Positions 16,137-24,581 of a DNA stretch of 64,000 bases are shown here, piece by piece. Origin of the DNA: GCA-003244245 sp035606945 (lineage in GTDB: Bacteria; Actinomycetota; Actinomycetes; Mycobacteriales; Pseudonocardiaceae); contig DATNDR010000005.1 in assembly GCA_035606945.1 (NCBI GenBank), positions 186,001-250,000 on the forward strand. Reading direction: 5' to 3'. The first letter of the stretch is position 1, and each line of letters begins with the position of its first letter. The translations under genes and the position numbers were made by a program. Under the pieces are notes generated by a model. That model did no database searches. It was not told where the DNA came from and saw nothing but the letters and a program-made list of their open reading frames with translations.

Positions 16137-17429
16137 TTACTGCCTTCTCACCTGTGATAACAGCAGGTCGGTGAAATCTTCCGCGGCACGGGCATCGAAT
16201 TGTTCGTGACGGTACCGGGTCACCAATGAGAGTCGTTGCTCGCAGGTGGCGACGCCGACAGACAAGCTGCATGTCGGGTCGCACGGAGGCGAAAACCACA
16301 ATTCGGAGGGGGGTTTAGAGCCGAAGGAGGGCACAGCGGGGAGGCGGCCCAGATTCGACAGCATCGCGGTATCGACGAACCGGTCACCGGTCAGGTGAAT
16401 CAGTCTCGGCACCGCGCGCTTGACCGCCAGCGGTGCCTCCTTCATGGCGTCGAGAAGGTCGTACAAACCATAGGCGCGATCGTTGCGCCGCATTTCATAG
16501 GTCTGCTCGGCCACCGCGGCAGTCGCCGACGCCAGATCGGCCCGATCATCCGGCTCCGTCGAAATGCTGACCATGGAGGTGAGATTGCTCACGACATCCC
16601 ATAGCCGGTCAGCGGGACGGATATTGATCGGCATCATCACCCCGATGCGGTCCGAGGATGCACCGTGTTGGGTGTTCCAGGACTGCACGGTGCGGTGCAG
16701 CGCGGCGACGAGGACATCGTTGATCGTCGTATCCGGTGGCCGCTGCACCAGCCCAGGCGTTGTCTTGCCGATATCCAACGCGCGAAAGACGAACCCGAAA
16801 CCATCACGGTCGGCGCCCCCGACCGCGGCGATGCGGCTGGGTGGATCGAGCGCCTCGTACAGTCGTCGCGGCAGTTCCAGCTTCCGTGCCCACTTTTCAC
16901 TGCGGTTCTTGGGCGCCAGGAATGACCCGACGTCACGAGCCTCGGCTAGCGGAAGCGGATCGGAGGGGTCCGGCTCCCCCCGGTACGTGCGGGCGATGGT
17001 CTGCATCAGGCGCACGGCACCGACTCCGTCGGCGACGGTGTGGCTCGTCGCGAGCAGGACGAGATCCCCACCGGGGCGCCGGGCCAGCGCTACCCGGAAT
17101 CCTGGACTGGCGTCAAGGGCGATATACGGCGTGTAGAGCTCAGCCCGCAACGCCTCCAGCGCAGTGGCGTCCGGGCAGTCCACCACCCGCAGCGGGTCCC
17201 GGTCCACGTCGTCGGCAATGCACCACTGGTAGGAGCTCCCGCCGGTATGTGCCGGCGCCAGTCGAGCCCGGGCCATCGGATGGCGCTGGCAACACGACCG
17301 CACCGCTTGCCGGAGCCGGTCGGCGTCCACGCGGTGGTCAGTAGCCACCTCGAACTGAACGTTCCACGCCGCGCGGGTCTCCTGCGTGATCAGCAACGAT
17401 TCGTCCAACATGGTCAACGGCAGCAACAA
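16137..17429 (-). CDS. Condensation-fold acyltransferase (PapA/WES-like)
   Basis: A 430-residue CoA-dependent acyltransferase-superfamily protein. The catalytic HHxxxDG-type motif appears as SHTVADGVGAVRL at about residues 130-142. Further conserved stretches are TTINDVLVAAL and MMPINIRP (the PINxR-like element of wax ester synthase/DGAT and PapA enzymes) and a C-terminal SNLGRLP. Such enzymes acylate alcohols or amines in lipid or natural-product assembly; the substrate here is unknown. Start TTG at 17429 has GGGGGAGG six to seven bases upstream, better than the ATG at 17411. It stands alone between ftsY and smc with no biosynthetic partner, next to a DUF222 remnant and an smc 3' remnant, suggesting acquired cargo. 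Confidence 0.8.
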   Translation of the reverse strand: MLLPLTMLDESLLITQETRAAWNVQFEVATDHRVDADRLRQAVRSCCQRHPMARARLAPAHTGGSSYQWCIADDVDRDPLRVVDCPDATALEALRAELYTPYIALDASPGFRVALARRPGGDLVLLATSHTVADGVGAVRLMQTIARTYRGEPDPSDPLPLAEARDVGSFLAPKNRSEKWARKLELPRRLYEALDPPSRIAAVGGADRDGFGFVFRALDIGKTTPGLVQRPPDTTINDVLVAALHRTVQSWNTQHGASSDRIGVMMPINIRPADRLWDVVSNLTSMVSISTEPDDRADLASATAAVAEQTYEMRRNDRAYGLYDLLDAMKEAPLAVKRAVPRLIHLTGDRFVDTAMLSNLGRLPAVPSFGSKPPSELWFSPPCDPTCSLSVGVATCEQRLSLVTRYRHEQFDARAAEDFTDLLLSQVRRQ

Positions 17430-17460
17430 AGCCGGCCTCCCCCACGGGACAGTTGACGGG

Positions 17461-17575
17461 TCGTGCGGCTCCGACCGAACCGGCGGCCCCGCAATCGCTG
17501 CGAGATCATCGGGGTAACGGTAACGCCGTCACCGCGCATGCTTACCCCGCACACCTCGTCGGCAACCTCCTCGTC
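17461..17575 (-). pseudogene. Duplicated remnant of the smc 3' end
   Basis: This stretch aligns with the last part of smc at 18431-18542 in the same orientation. Translated on the minus strand it gives VADEVCGVSMRGDGVTVTP then MISQRLRG; the smc C-terminus is VADALYGVSMRGDGVTTVI then SQRLRG. The copy carries a 6-bp GGTAAC duplication and scattered substitutions, has no start and does not continue into the rest of smc. It is a partial duplication or recombination scar about 0.9 kb from the real gene. Confidence 0.85.
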
Positions 17576-17618
17576 AAGGGGGTGGCCATGAGATGTTCCC
17601 AGGCATGAGACTCATCAC

Positions 17619-18419
17619 ATGAGCGGGACTACCTTCAATCTTGCGGCCGCTCGGCGGATACTTCACGAACTCACTCCCCGCACGGCCGTACTGATCGGTT
17701 CCATGACGGACCTCGGCATTTCCATTCCGGGTTCGGAGTGGACGGTGGGAGAAGCGGCGGCGCACCTGGCTCTCGGCGCTGAGCTGTACGCCCAGTACGC
17801 GCACGGCATCGAGCGGCCGGCTTCGATAGATCGCGCGGATCTGGCCGGGAGCCGCCGCCGCAAGCAGGCTGAGCGAATGACGCGAGGCGCCCGGCAGTTA
17901 GGCGCCGATCTCCAGCTCGGCATCGATTCCTTCCTGACGGCCACCGAGGGGCGGGTGGCTGAGGATCTGCTGCCCTGGCACCAGGGCACTCTGCCCTGCA
18001 TCACCATGACCGGCCTCCTGATCGGCGAACAGCTCCTGCACGGGTACGACATCGCACAGGCGATAAACGTCGAGTGGCCGATTGGTGACCAGCCGGCCCG
18101 ACTCACCGTCCAAGCGGTACTGCCGGTCCTGCCTGCTCTCGTCGACAGCGAGGCCACCAAGAGCATCAATGCCACCTACGAGTTGGCCATCGACGGCGGG
18201 CCCCGGGTGATAGTCCGGTTCCCCGACGGCACCGCGAGCGTCGATCCTGCTGCGGGTACGGCCATCGATTGTCAGCTCTCGGGTGATCCGGTCGCATGGC
18301 TGCTGGCCCTCTACGGAAGGGTCAGCTGGGAGCAGCTGCTGCACACCGGTCGGGTTAGGGTGACCAGCGGCGACACTGCCCTCGGCAAAGCGTTCAAACA
18401 GCTGCTCCGGAACCCGTGA
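17619..18419 (+). CDS. Mycothiol-dependent maleylpyruvate isomerase-family protein
   Basis: A 266-residue protein of the DinB-like MDMPI superfamily with a C-terminal SCP2-like sterol-carrier domain. The N-terminal half is helical with the typical WTVGEAAAHLALGAELYA, whose His belongs to the metal triad. It continues with GEQLLHGYDIAQAI, giving another conserved His. The C-terminal half (about 170-260) has the SCP2-type pattern ending VRVTSGDTALGKAF. Characterised relatives use mycothiol as cofactor for cis-trans isomerisation or thiol transfer; the substrate here is not predictable. It is the only plus-strand gene in a long minus-strand run, convergent with smc, and lies between smc and the duplicated smc fragment. 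Confidence 0.8.
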   Translation: MSGTTFNLAAARRILHELTPRTAVLIGSMTDLGISIPGSEWTVGEAAAHLALGAELYAQYAHGIERPASIDRADLAGSRRRKQAERMTRGARQLGADLQLGIDSFLTATEGRVAEDLLPWHQGTLPCITMTGLLIGEQLLHGYDIAQAINVEWPIGDQPARLTVQAVLPVLPALVDSEATKSINATYELAIDGGPRVIVRFPDGTASVDPAAGTAIDCQLSGDPVAWLLALYGRVSWEQLLHTGRVRVTSGDTALGKAFKQLLRNP

Positions 18420-18420
18420 C

Positions 18421-18438
18421 CCGCCTCGCGTCAGGCGG
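18421..18438. terminator. Small hairpin between convergent genes and smc
   Basis: Arms CCGCCT (18421-18426) and AGGCGG (18433-18438) flank a 6-base loop directly after the plus-strand gene and over the smc stop codon. It may end transcription from either side; a 6-bp stem is short. Confidence 0.4.
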
Positions 18439-21400
18439 CTCCAGCCGAACCCGCGGCGCCACGCAGGCGCTGCGAGATCACCGTGGTAACGCCGTCGCCG
18501 CGCATGCTCACCCCGTACAGCGCGTCGGCAACCTCCATCGTCGCCTTCTGGTGCGTGATCACGATCAGCTGTGAACGATCCCGCAGCAGCTCGAACAGCG
18601 CGATCAGGCGGTTGAGATTGGTGTCATCCAGCGCCGCCTCCACCTCATCGAGCACGTAGAACGGTGACGGGCGGGCCCGGAAGATCGCCACCAGCATCGC
18701 CACGGCGGTGAGCGCTTTCTCCCCGCCCGACAGCAGGGACAGGCGTTTGACTTTCTTGCCGGGCGGGCGTGCCTCGACCTCGATGCCTGTGGTGAGCATG
18801 TCGTCGGGCTCGGTGAGCAGCAACCGCCCTTCCCCGCCGGGGAACAGCGTGGCGAAAACGGTCTCGAACTCGCGGGCCACGTCGTAGAAGGCCTCGGTGA
18901 AGACTTCCAGGATCTTCTCGTCGACCTCGGCGATAACGGTGAGCAGGTCTCGCCGGGTGGACTTGAGGTCCTCCAGCTGGGTGGACAGGAACCGGTACCG
19001 CTCCTCCAACGCGGCGAACTCCTCCAACGCCAGCGGGTTGACCTTGCCGAGCAGGGCCAGGTCGCGCTCCGCGCGCTGGGCACGGCGGCTTTGCATCTCC
19101 CGGTCGAAGCGCACCGGCTGGGGGCTGCTGACCGGCTCGCCGCGCTCCAACGCCAGCTCGTATTCGGCCACCTCGGCCGCGGCCGGCGGCACCGGCACCG
19201 CCGGCCCGTACTCGGCGACGAGGTCATCGAGGCCGATACCGAAGTCGTCGGAGATCTTGGTCTCGAGCTGCTCGATACGCAGCCGCTGCGCGGCGCGCAG
19301 CAGTTCGTCTCGGTGCACCGTGTCGGTGAGCTTGTCCAGCTCCCCGGCGAGCTCGCGAACCACGGCCCGCACCTGCGCCAGACCCTGCTCTTGCTGCGCG
19401 CGCTCGAGGGCCACGGCGTCGCGCTCGGCCACGGCCCGCCGCAGCGATATCTCGATACGCACCAGCGCCAGCTCACCCGCGCGCACGACCTCATCGGCCA
19501 CCGCGGCGCCGCGCTGCCGGGCCGCAGCGACGGCCGCAGCCCGTTGCCGGGCCACCCGTTCGGCTTGCGCGCTGCGACGCAGGCCCTCAGCCCGGCCGGC
19601 CACTGCCTGAGCGCGCTCTTCTGCGGTGCGCAGCGCGAGCCGGGCCTCGACCTCCTCGCTGCGCGCGGTGGCCAGCGCAGCCACCGCCTCGTCGCGTTCG
19701 GAGGTGTCCAGCTCGGAGTCCGCAGGCTCGTCCTGCGCCAGCCGCAACCGTTCCTCCAGCTCGGCCAGGCTGGTCAGCGCGGCGGCCCGGCGCTGTTCCA
19801 TTTCGTCGCGCTGCCGGCGCAGCCGCTCGGCCTCGCCCGATGCCGACCGGGCCGCCTGGCCGAGCCGGGCCAGCTGCTCAGCGACCGCCGACAGTTTGGC
19901 GTCCGACTCATGCAGGGCGGCCAACGTGTTGTCGACGTCCTCGGCGCGGGCGGCTTCCTCGGCACCGGCCCCGTCCAGCTCGGCGGCCAGCTGCTCGATG
20001 TGCGTTTCGCACTCCGCCAGCCGAGCCTGCCCGTCTTCGATGGCGGCCTGGACCTCGATGAAACTCTGGCTACGGCCTGATCCACCGTGCGCCCAGTCGC
20101 CGCCGAGCACATCGCCGTCGACGGTCACCGCGCGGGCGGTAGGCAGCGCGGCCAGCAGTGCCCGGGCCGCGGGCAGATCGTCGACCACCGCGGTGCGCTC
20201 CAGCAGCCGGTGCAGCGCCGGACGCAGCTGTTCCGGCGAGCGGACCAGATCCACTGCCCACCGCACGCCAGGCGGCAGATCCGGCCAGGTTGACCGGTCC
20301 ACCGTAGCTGCTGCACAGCCGCCGGCGCCGACGAGCAGGCCGGCCCGCCCGGCGCCCCGCTCGCGCAACAGCGACAGCGCCATGACTGCAATGTCGAGGT
20401 CAGCCACCGCGAGAGCATCCGCTGCGGCACCCAGAGCGGCGGCTACCGCAGCCTCCGCGCCGGGATCCACGGTGAGCAGCGCAGCGACCGTCCCCGTCAC
20501 GCCGGACAGCCCGGCGGCCAGCAGGTCCTCAGTGCCGTCCTTACGGGCCAATCCGACCGACAGCGCCTCCACCCTGGCCCGCCAGGAGGCCCGCTGCTGC
20601 TCAGCCTCGCGGTGTGCCGCGGTGAGCGCTGCGCTGCGCTGCGCCGCGACGGCATGCGCACTCACCGCCGCTTCGTGCCGCTCGTTGAGGCCGATCTCGC
20701 CGGCGTGCAGGGCGTCGAGCGTGTGCTGCAGCTCGTCGAACTCACGCTGCGCCACTTCGGCGCGCTCCCGGGCGTCGGCGAGCGCACCGGACAGCCGGTC
20801 GATCTCCTCTGCGGTGGCACCCGAGGTGGATCGCAGCGCCTCGACCCGGCCGGCCAGCCGCGCCAGCCCCTCCCGGCGGTCGGCGACAGCGCGGACCGCG
20901 GCCAGGTGCGCCCGCTCGGCGTCAGCGACAGCCTGTTCCAGCTCGACGCGCCGATCGAGCGCGGCCGAGAGCACCTCCCTGGCCTGCTCCATCACCGCAT
21001 GCAGTTCCGCCTCGTTGATCTGCGCGGCCGCGGCTTCGCGCTCCAACTCATCGGGATCACGCCCGGGGCGATGCACTTCGGTGGGAGCGGACAGATGCCG
21101 GGATCGCTGCGCAGCCAACTGCACCGTGCCGCGCAGCCGCTCGGCCAGCGCGGAAAGCTGGTACCAGGTGTCCTGCGCTGCCGCCAGCCGTGGCGCCGAG
21201 GCGGCCAGCTGCTGTTCCAGTTCAGTTTGCTCAGCACGCGCGGCGCCCAGGTCGCTGTCCACCTCGTCCCGGCGGGCCCTGGCGGCCGTCTCATCGGCCT
21301 CGTCCTTGGCCACCGCTGTGCGCATCGTCACCAGGTCATCGGCGTGCAGCCGCAACCGGGCATCGCGCAGATCGGCCTGCACCGCCTGCGCCCGCCGGGC

Positions 21401-22033
21401 GATCTCGGCCTGCTTGCCCAACGGTTTGAGCTGACGGCGCAGCTCAGCGGTGAGGTCGGCCAGCCGGGTCAGGTTGGCCTGCATCGCGTCCAGCTTGCGC
21501 AGCGCCTTTTCCTTGCGCTTGCGGTGTTTGAGGACACCGGCGGCTTCCTCGATGAATGCCCGGCGCTCCTCCGGCTTGGACTGCAGGATCGAGTCGAGCT
21601 TGCCCTGCCCGACGATGACGTGCATCTCGCGCCCGATGCCGGAGTCGGACAGCAGCTCCTGGACGTCCAGCAACCGGCAGCTGCTGCCGTTGATCTCGTA
21701 TTCGCTGGCACCGTCGCGGAACATCCGCCGGGTGACCGATACCTCGGTGTAATCGATGGGCAACGCGCCGTCGCTGTTGTCGATGGTCAAGGTGACCTCG
21801 GCGCGGCCCAACGGGGGGCGATCAGCGGTGCCGGCGAAGATGACGTCTTCCATCTTGCCGCCGCGTAACGCCTTGGCGCCCTGCTCGCCCATCACCCAGG
21901 ACAGCGCATCCACCACGTTGGATTTGCCCGATCCGTTGGGTCCCACCACGCAAGTGATGCCCGGTTCGAAGCGCAGCGTCGTAGCCGAGGCGAAAGACTT
22001 GAAGCCCTTCAGCGTCAAGCTCTTCAAGTGCAC
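18431..22033 (-). CDS. smc: Chromosome segregation protein SMC
   Basis: The condensin ATPase that, with ScpA/ScpB, compacts and aligns chromosome arms. It has 1200 residues, normal length. N-terminal Walker A GPNGSGKSNVVDALSW at 31-46, long coiled coils, a hinge near residues 510-650, then the C-terminal signature LSGGEKALTAVAML and Walker B PFYVLDEVEAALDD. GTG at 22033 starts VHLKSLTLKGFKSFA, the family N-terminus. It overlaps the upstream pabAB gene by ten bases. A partial copy of its 3' end lies at 17461-17575. ftsY, its usual downstream neighbour, has been displaced by about 2.9 kb. Confidence 0.97.
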   Translation of the reverse strand: MHLKSLTLKGFKSFASATTLRFEPGITCVVGPNGSGKSNVVDALSWVMGEQGAKALRGGKMEDVIFAGTADRPPLGRAEVTLTIDNSDGALPIDYTEVSVTRRMFRDGASEYEINGSSCRLLDVQELLSDSGIGREMHVIVGQGKLDSILQSKPEERRAFIEEAAGVLKHRKRKEKALRKLDAMQANLTRLADLTAELRRQLKPLGKQAEIARRAQAVQADLRDARLRLHADDLVTMRTAVAKDEADETAARARRDEVDSDLGAARAEQTELEQQLAASAPRLAAAQDTWYQLSALAERLRGTVQLAAQRSRHLSAPTEVHRPGRDPDELEREAAAAQINEAELHAVMEQAREVLSAALDRRVELEQAVADAERAHLAAVRAVADRREGLARLAGRVEALRSTSGATAEEIDRLSGALADARERAEVAQREFDELQHTLDALHAGEIGLNERHEAAVSAHAVAAQRSAALTAAHREAEQQRASWRARVEALSVGLARKDGTEDLLAAGLSGVTGTVAALLTVDPGAEAAVAAALGAAADALAVADLDIAVMALSLLRERGAGRAGLLVGAGGCAAATVDRSTWPDLPPGVRWAVDLVRSPEQLRPALHRLLERTAVVDDLPAARALLAALPTARAVTVDGDVLGGDWAHGGSGRSQSFIEVQAAIEDGQARLAECETHIEQLAAELDGAGAEEAARAEDVDNTLAALHESDAKLSAVAEQLARLGQAARSASGEAERLRRQRDEMEQRRAAALTSLAELEERLRLAQDEPADSELDTSERDEAVAALATARSEEVEARLALRTAEERAQAVAGRAEGLRRSAQAERVARQRAAAVAAARQRGAAVADEVVRAGELALVRIEISLRRAVAERDAVALERAQQEQGLAQVRAVVRELAGELDKLTDTVHRDELLRAAQRLRIEQLETKISDDFGIGLDDLVAEYGPAVPVPPAAAEVAEYELALERGEPVSSPQPVRFDREMQSRRAQRAERDLALLGKVNPLALEEFAALEERYRFLSTQLEDLKSTRRDLLTVIAEVDEKILEVFTEAFYDVAREFETVFATLFPGGEGRLLLTEPDDMLTTGIEVEARPPGKKVKRLSLLSGGEKALTAVAMLVAIFRARPSPFYVLDEVEAALDDTNLNRLIALFELLRDRSQLIVITHQKATMEVADALYGVSMRGDGVTTVISQRLRGAAGSAGAA

Positions 22034-24219
22034 GGTGCGCCGGACCCTTTCTGCCGTTCTCCTCTGGGCTGCTCCCCTACTGCGTGCCCGAGCAGGGTAC
22101 CCATGCCATCGCATTCGGCGGGCCCAGCGGGCGAGCGCGAGCAGGCCGCCTCGGAAAACCTCGCGCCGAGCCCGCTGGTGATCGCGCTGGCCTTGATGAT
22201 GGTCTCCTCGAATTCGGCAGCGTCATCGGACAGGGCGGTGATGGCCCCGCCGACGCCGAAGCTCACCTCGTCCGGCGTGACCACCAGCGTGCGGATGACG
22301 ATGGCGAGGTCGGCCGCTCCGTTGGATGAGAAGTAACCGAGAGCGCCGGAATAGATGCCGCGCGGACCCCTTTCCAGATCGTCGATGATCTGCATGGTGC
22401 GAAGCTTCGGCGCCCCGGTCATCGAACCACCGGGAAAGGCCGCCCGCACACAGTCGACCGCAGAGACGTCCCTGCGCAGCCGCGCCCGGACGGTGCTGAC
22501 CAGTTGGTGCACATGAGCGTAGCTCTCCACCTCGAAAATGCTCGGGACGTGCACCGAACCGGGCTGCGCGCACGAACCCAGGTCGTTACGAACCAGATCG
22601 ACGATCATCAGGTTTTCCGCGCGATCCTTCTCACTGGCGACCAGCTCATCTCGCAGAAGGCGGTCCTGTTCCGCGGACGGCCCCCGTGGCCTCGTTCCCT
22701 TGATCGGCCTGGACTCGACAACGCCGCCGCCCGACACCCGGATGAAACGCTCAGGAGAGGTACTCAAGACGAACAAGTCGGCGAAACGCAACCAGGCCGC
22801 GAACGGGGCCGGGCTTTGCGCACGCAGCACCTGGTACGCGGGCCACGGGTCGATCGTTGCCCTCCCGACCACCATGTTGGTCAGGCATATCTCGTAACTC
22901 TCCCCTTCCTTGATCGCCTCGTGGCACCTCGCGATGAGTTCGAGGTACCGGGACCGGTCGTGGCGCAGGCCGACGTCGCCCAGCGCTAGTGACTGCCCGG
23001 CCGGCCGGGGCGGCGTGCCGGCCAGTACGTTCAGCCGGGCACCGGTACGTGCAAGCCATTCCCGGGCGCCGATGTCGTCATCGGGATCGGTGAGCGCGAG
23101 CAAGTACGTCGTTCCAGTCAGGTGGTCAACGGCCAGCCCGCGATCAGCGAAGATCATGGCTGCGTCGGGGTTGTCCGAGCGGTGCACCAGCCTGCCGCCA
23201 CATTCGGCCTTCAGTTCGTAACCGAGGTAGCCGACCCAGCCCAGCGCGAAGTCGAACGGCAACTCCGGCACCTCGACGTCCAGCGAGCGCAGATCGTGGT
23301 CCAACCAATCGAAGAATCCGGCGCGGTGCACCACGGTCTGCCCCGGCGTGTGCACGGTCACCGTGCCCCGCCAGACGTCGGCGTAAGCGGTTCTGGCCAG
23401 CGGACCGCCGGCGTCACCGAGGAAAGAGAATCTGCCCAGCTCGCTGCCCTGCAGGCTGCTGTCCAGCCAGAACGCATGGGGTGAGGATCCGTACAGGGCC
23501 TGGAACACGTGTTCTGTGGGTGCTGAAGTGACCTGCGCAGCGACCAGCACACGCAGCGCGGGAGTTCTCTTTTCCTGGACCGCTGGGACGGGCTTGCTAG
23601 GTGATTTTCGTCGGCTGCCGGAGCGGGGCGAATTGCGTCGGCGCCATCGGCTGGTGAGTCGAGCAAAGTTGCGCAGCAGATCCCTGCCGTGCTCGGTACG
23701 GATCGACTCGGGATGAAACTGCACGCCCCACGCCGGGCGATACCGGTGCCGGACGCCCATGATCACACCCTCGTCGGTCCACGCGGTGATCTCGAGGTCG
23801 TCCGGTACACCGGTGACGGTCAGCGAGTGATAACGCACGGCTCGTAACGGTGACGGCAGTCCCGCGAACAGGTCGTCACCGTCGTGCAGGACGTCCGACT
23901 CGCGGCCGTGGAACAACTCCGGTGCCGAGTCGACCACTCCGCCGCTGAGCTCGCACAGCCCTTGATGTCCCAGGCAGACACCGAGCAGCGGGATCGAGGC
24001 GCCCAGTACGACGTCACGGCTGAAACCGAAATCAGAGGACCGGCTAGGCCGCCCGGGTCCCGGCGAGATGATGACATTGTCGAATTCATCGAGATCCGCC
24101 ACCTGCCAGCCGGGAGCATCATTGCGAACTACGCACGGCTCGATGCCGTTGATTTCGGCCAAGTACTGGAAGAGGTTGTAGGTGAACGAGTCGTAGTTAT
24201 CGATGATCAGCGTGCGCAC
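22024..24219 (-). CDS. pabAB: Fused aminodeoxychorismate synthase PabAB
   Basis: A 731-residue fusion of a glutamine amidotransferase (residues about 1-195) and a chorismate-using synthase (about 235-700), making 4-amino-4-deoxychorismate for p-aminobenzoate. The amidotransferase shows the catalytic LLGVCLGHQGL Cys and FHPES His. The synthase shows RPIKGTRPRG, whose PIKGT marks PabB rather than anthranilate synthase (PIAGT), and FPGGSMTGAPK. Fused PabAB proteins occur for folate and in antibiotic clusters using p-aminobenzoate. The GTG at 24219 with GAGG six bases upstream is chosen over the ATG at 24231. It overlaps smc by ten bases, so the two are translationally coupled. Elsewhere acyP and smc are adjacent. 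Confidence 0.93.
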   Translation of the reverse strand: MRTLIIDNYDSFTYNLFQYLAEINGIEPCVVRNDAPGWQVADLDEFDNVIISPGPGRPSRSSDFGFSRDVVLGASIPLLGVCLGHQGLCELSGGVVDSAPELFHGRESDVLHDGDDLFAGLPSPLRAVRYHSLTVTGVPDDLEITAWTDEGVIMGVRHRYRPAWGVQFHPESIRTEHGRDLLRNFARLTSRWRRRNSPRSGSRRKSPSKPVPAVQEKRTPALRVLVAAQVTSAPTEHVFQALYGSSPHAFWLDSSLQGSELGRFSFLGDAGGPLARTAYADVWRGTVTVHTPGQTVVHRAGFFDWLDHDLRSLDVEVPELPFDFALGWVGYLGYELKAECGGRLVHRSDNPDAAMIFADRGLAVDHLTGTTYLLALTDPDDDIGAREWLARTGARLNVLAGTPPRPAGQSLALGDVGLRHDRSRYLELIARCHEAIKEGESYEICLTNMVVGRATIDPWPAYQVLRAQSPAPFAAWLRFADLFVLSTSPERFIRVSGGGVVESRPIKGTRPRGPSAEQDRLLRDELVASEKDRAENLMIVDLVRNDLGSCAQPGSVHVPSIFEVESYAHVHQLVSTVRARLRRDVSAVDCVRAAFPGGSMTGAPKLRTMQIIDDLERGPRGIYSGALGYFSSNGAADLAIVIRTLVVTPDEVSFGVGGAITALSDDAAEFEETIIKASAITSGLGARFSEAACSRSPAGPAECDGMGTLLGHAVGEQPRGERQKGSGAPCT

Positions 24220-24262
24220 GCGTCGCCTCATCCGTGCCGCCGCCGGCCGGGGGCCGCCGTGC

Positions 24263-24526
24263 TCAGCGCTCGATGAAGCCGCGGACGCCGCGGACGTCCT
24301 CGAATCGCTCGATCACCTGCTTCACCTGCCCGGGCGTTGACCCGGACCGGAGCACGGCGAGCAGTCGCTCGCACGCCTCCCGCGGCCCTTCTGCAACGAC
24401 TTCGACCCGCCCGTCGGACAGATTTGCCGCGTGGCCGGCCAGCCCCAGCATGAGCGCTTGCGAACGAGTCCACCAGCGGAACCCCACGCCCTGAACACGA
24501 CCATGCACCCAGGCGGTCATTCGCAC
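24263..24526 (-). CDS. acyP: Acylphosphatase
   Basis: A small acylphosphatase hydrolysing carboxyl-phosphate bonds. The 87-residue protein has the signature VHGRVQGVGFRWWT, containing the catalytic Arg, and a conserved Asn in HAANLSDGRVEV. Start: GTG at 24526, preceded by a purine run AAGGGGGG; an ATG six bases later is equally possible. It lies 43 bases upstream of pabAB and 55 bases downstream of mutM. The mutM-acyP-smc neighbourhood is conserved in actinobacteria, here interrupted by pabAB. Confidence 0.92.
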   Translation of the reverse strand: MRMTAWVHGRVQGVGFRWWTRSQALMLGLAGHAANLSDGRVEVVAEGPREACERLLAVLRSGSTPGQVKQVIERFEDVRGVRGFIER

Positions 24527-24581
24527 CGAACCCCCCTTTGTCATAGCTCAATGATGCACCTGGCGGGGGAGACGAATGCCG

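Noticed and set aside
16012..16160. Short minus frame ending in a hydrophobic stretch (LWALAAVVVSTLF)
   Set aside because: No start codon or ribosome binding site within a sensible distance; overlaps the acyltransferase end. Possibly a decayed gene end but not supportable.
19626..21434. 602-codon plus-strand open frame opposite smc
   Set aside because: Ser/Arg/Ala-rich composition expected from the antisense of a GC-rich coiled-coil gene; no domain, no ribosome binding site, and smc on the other strand is unambiguous.
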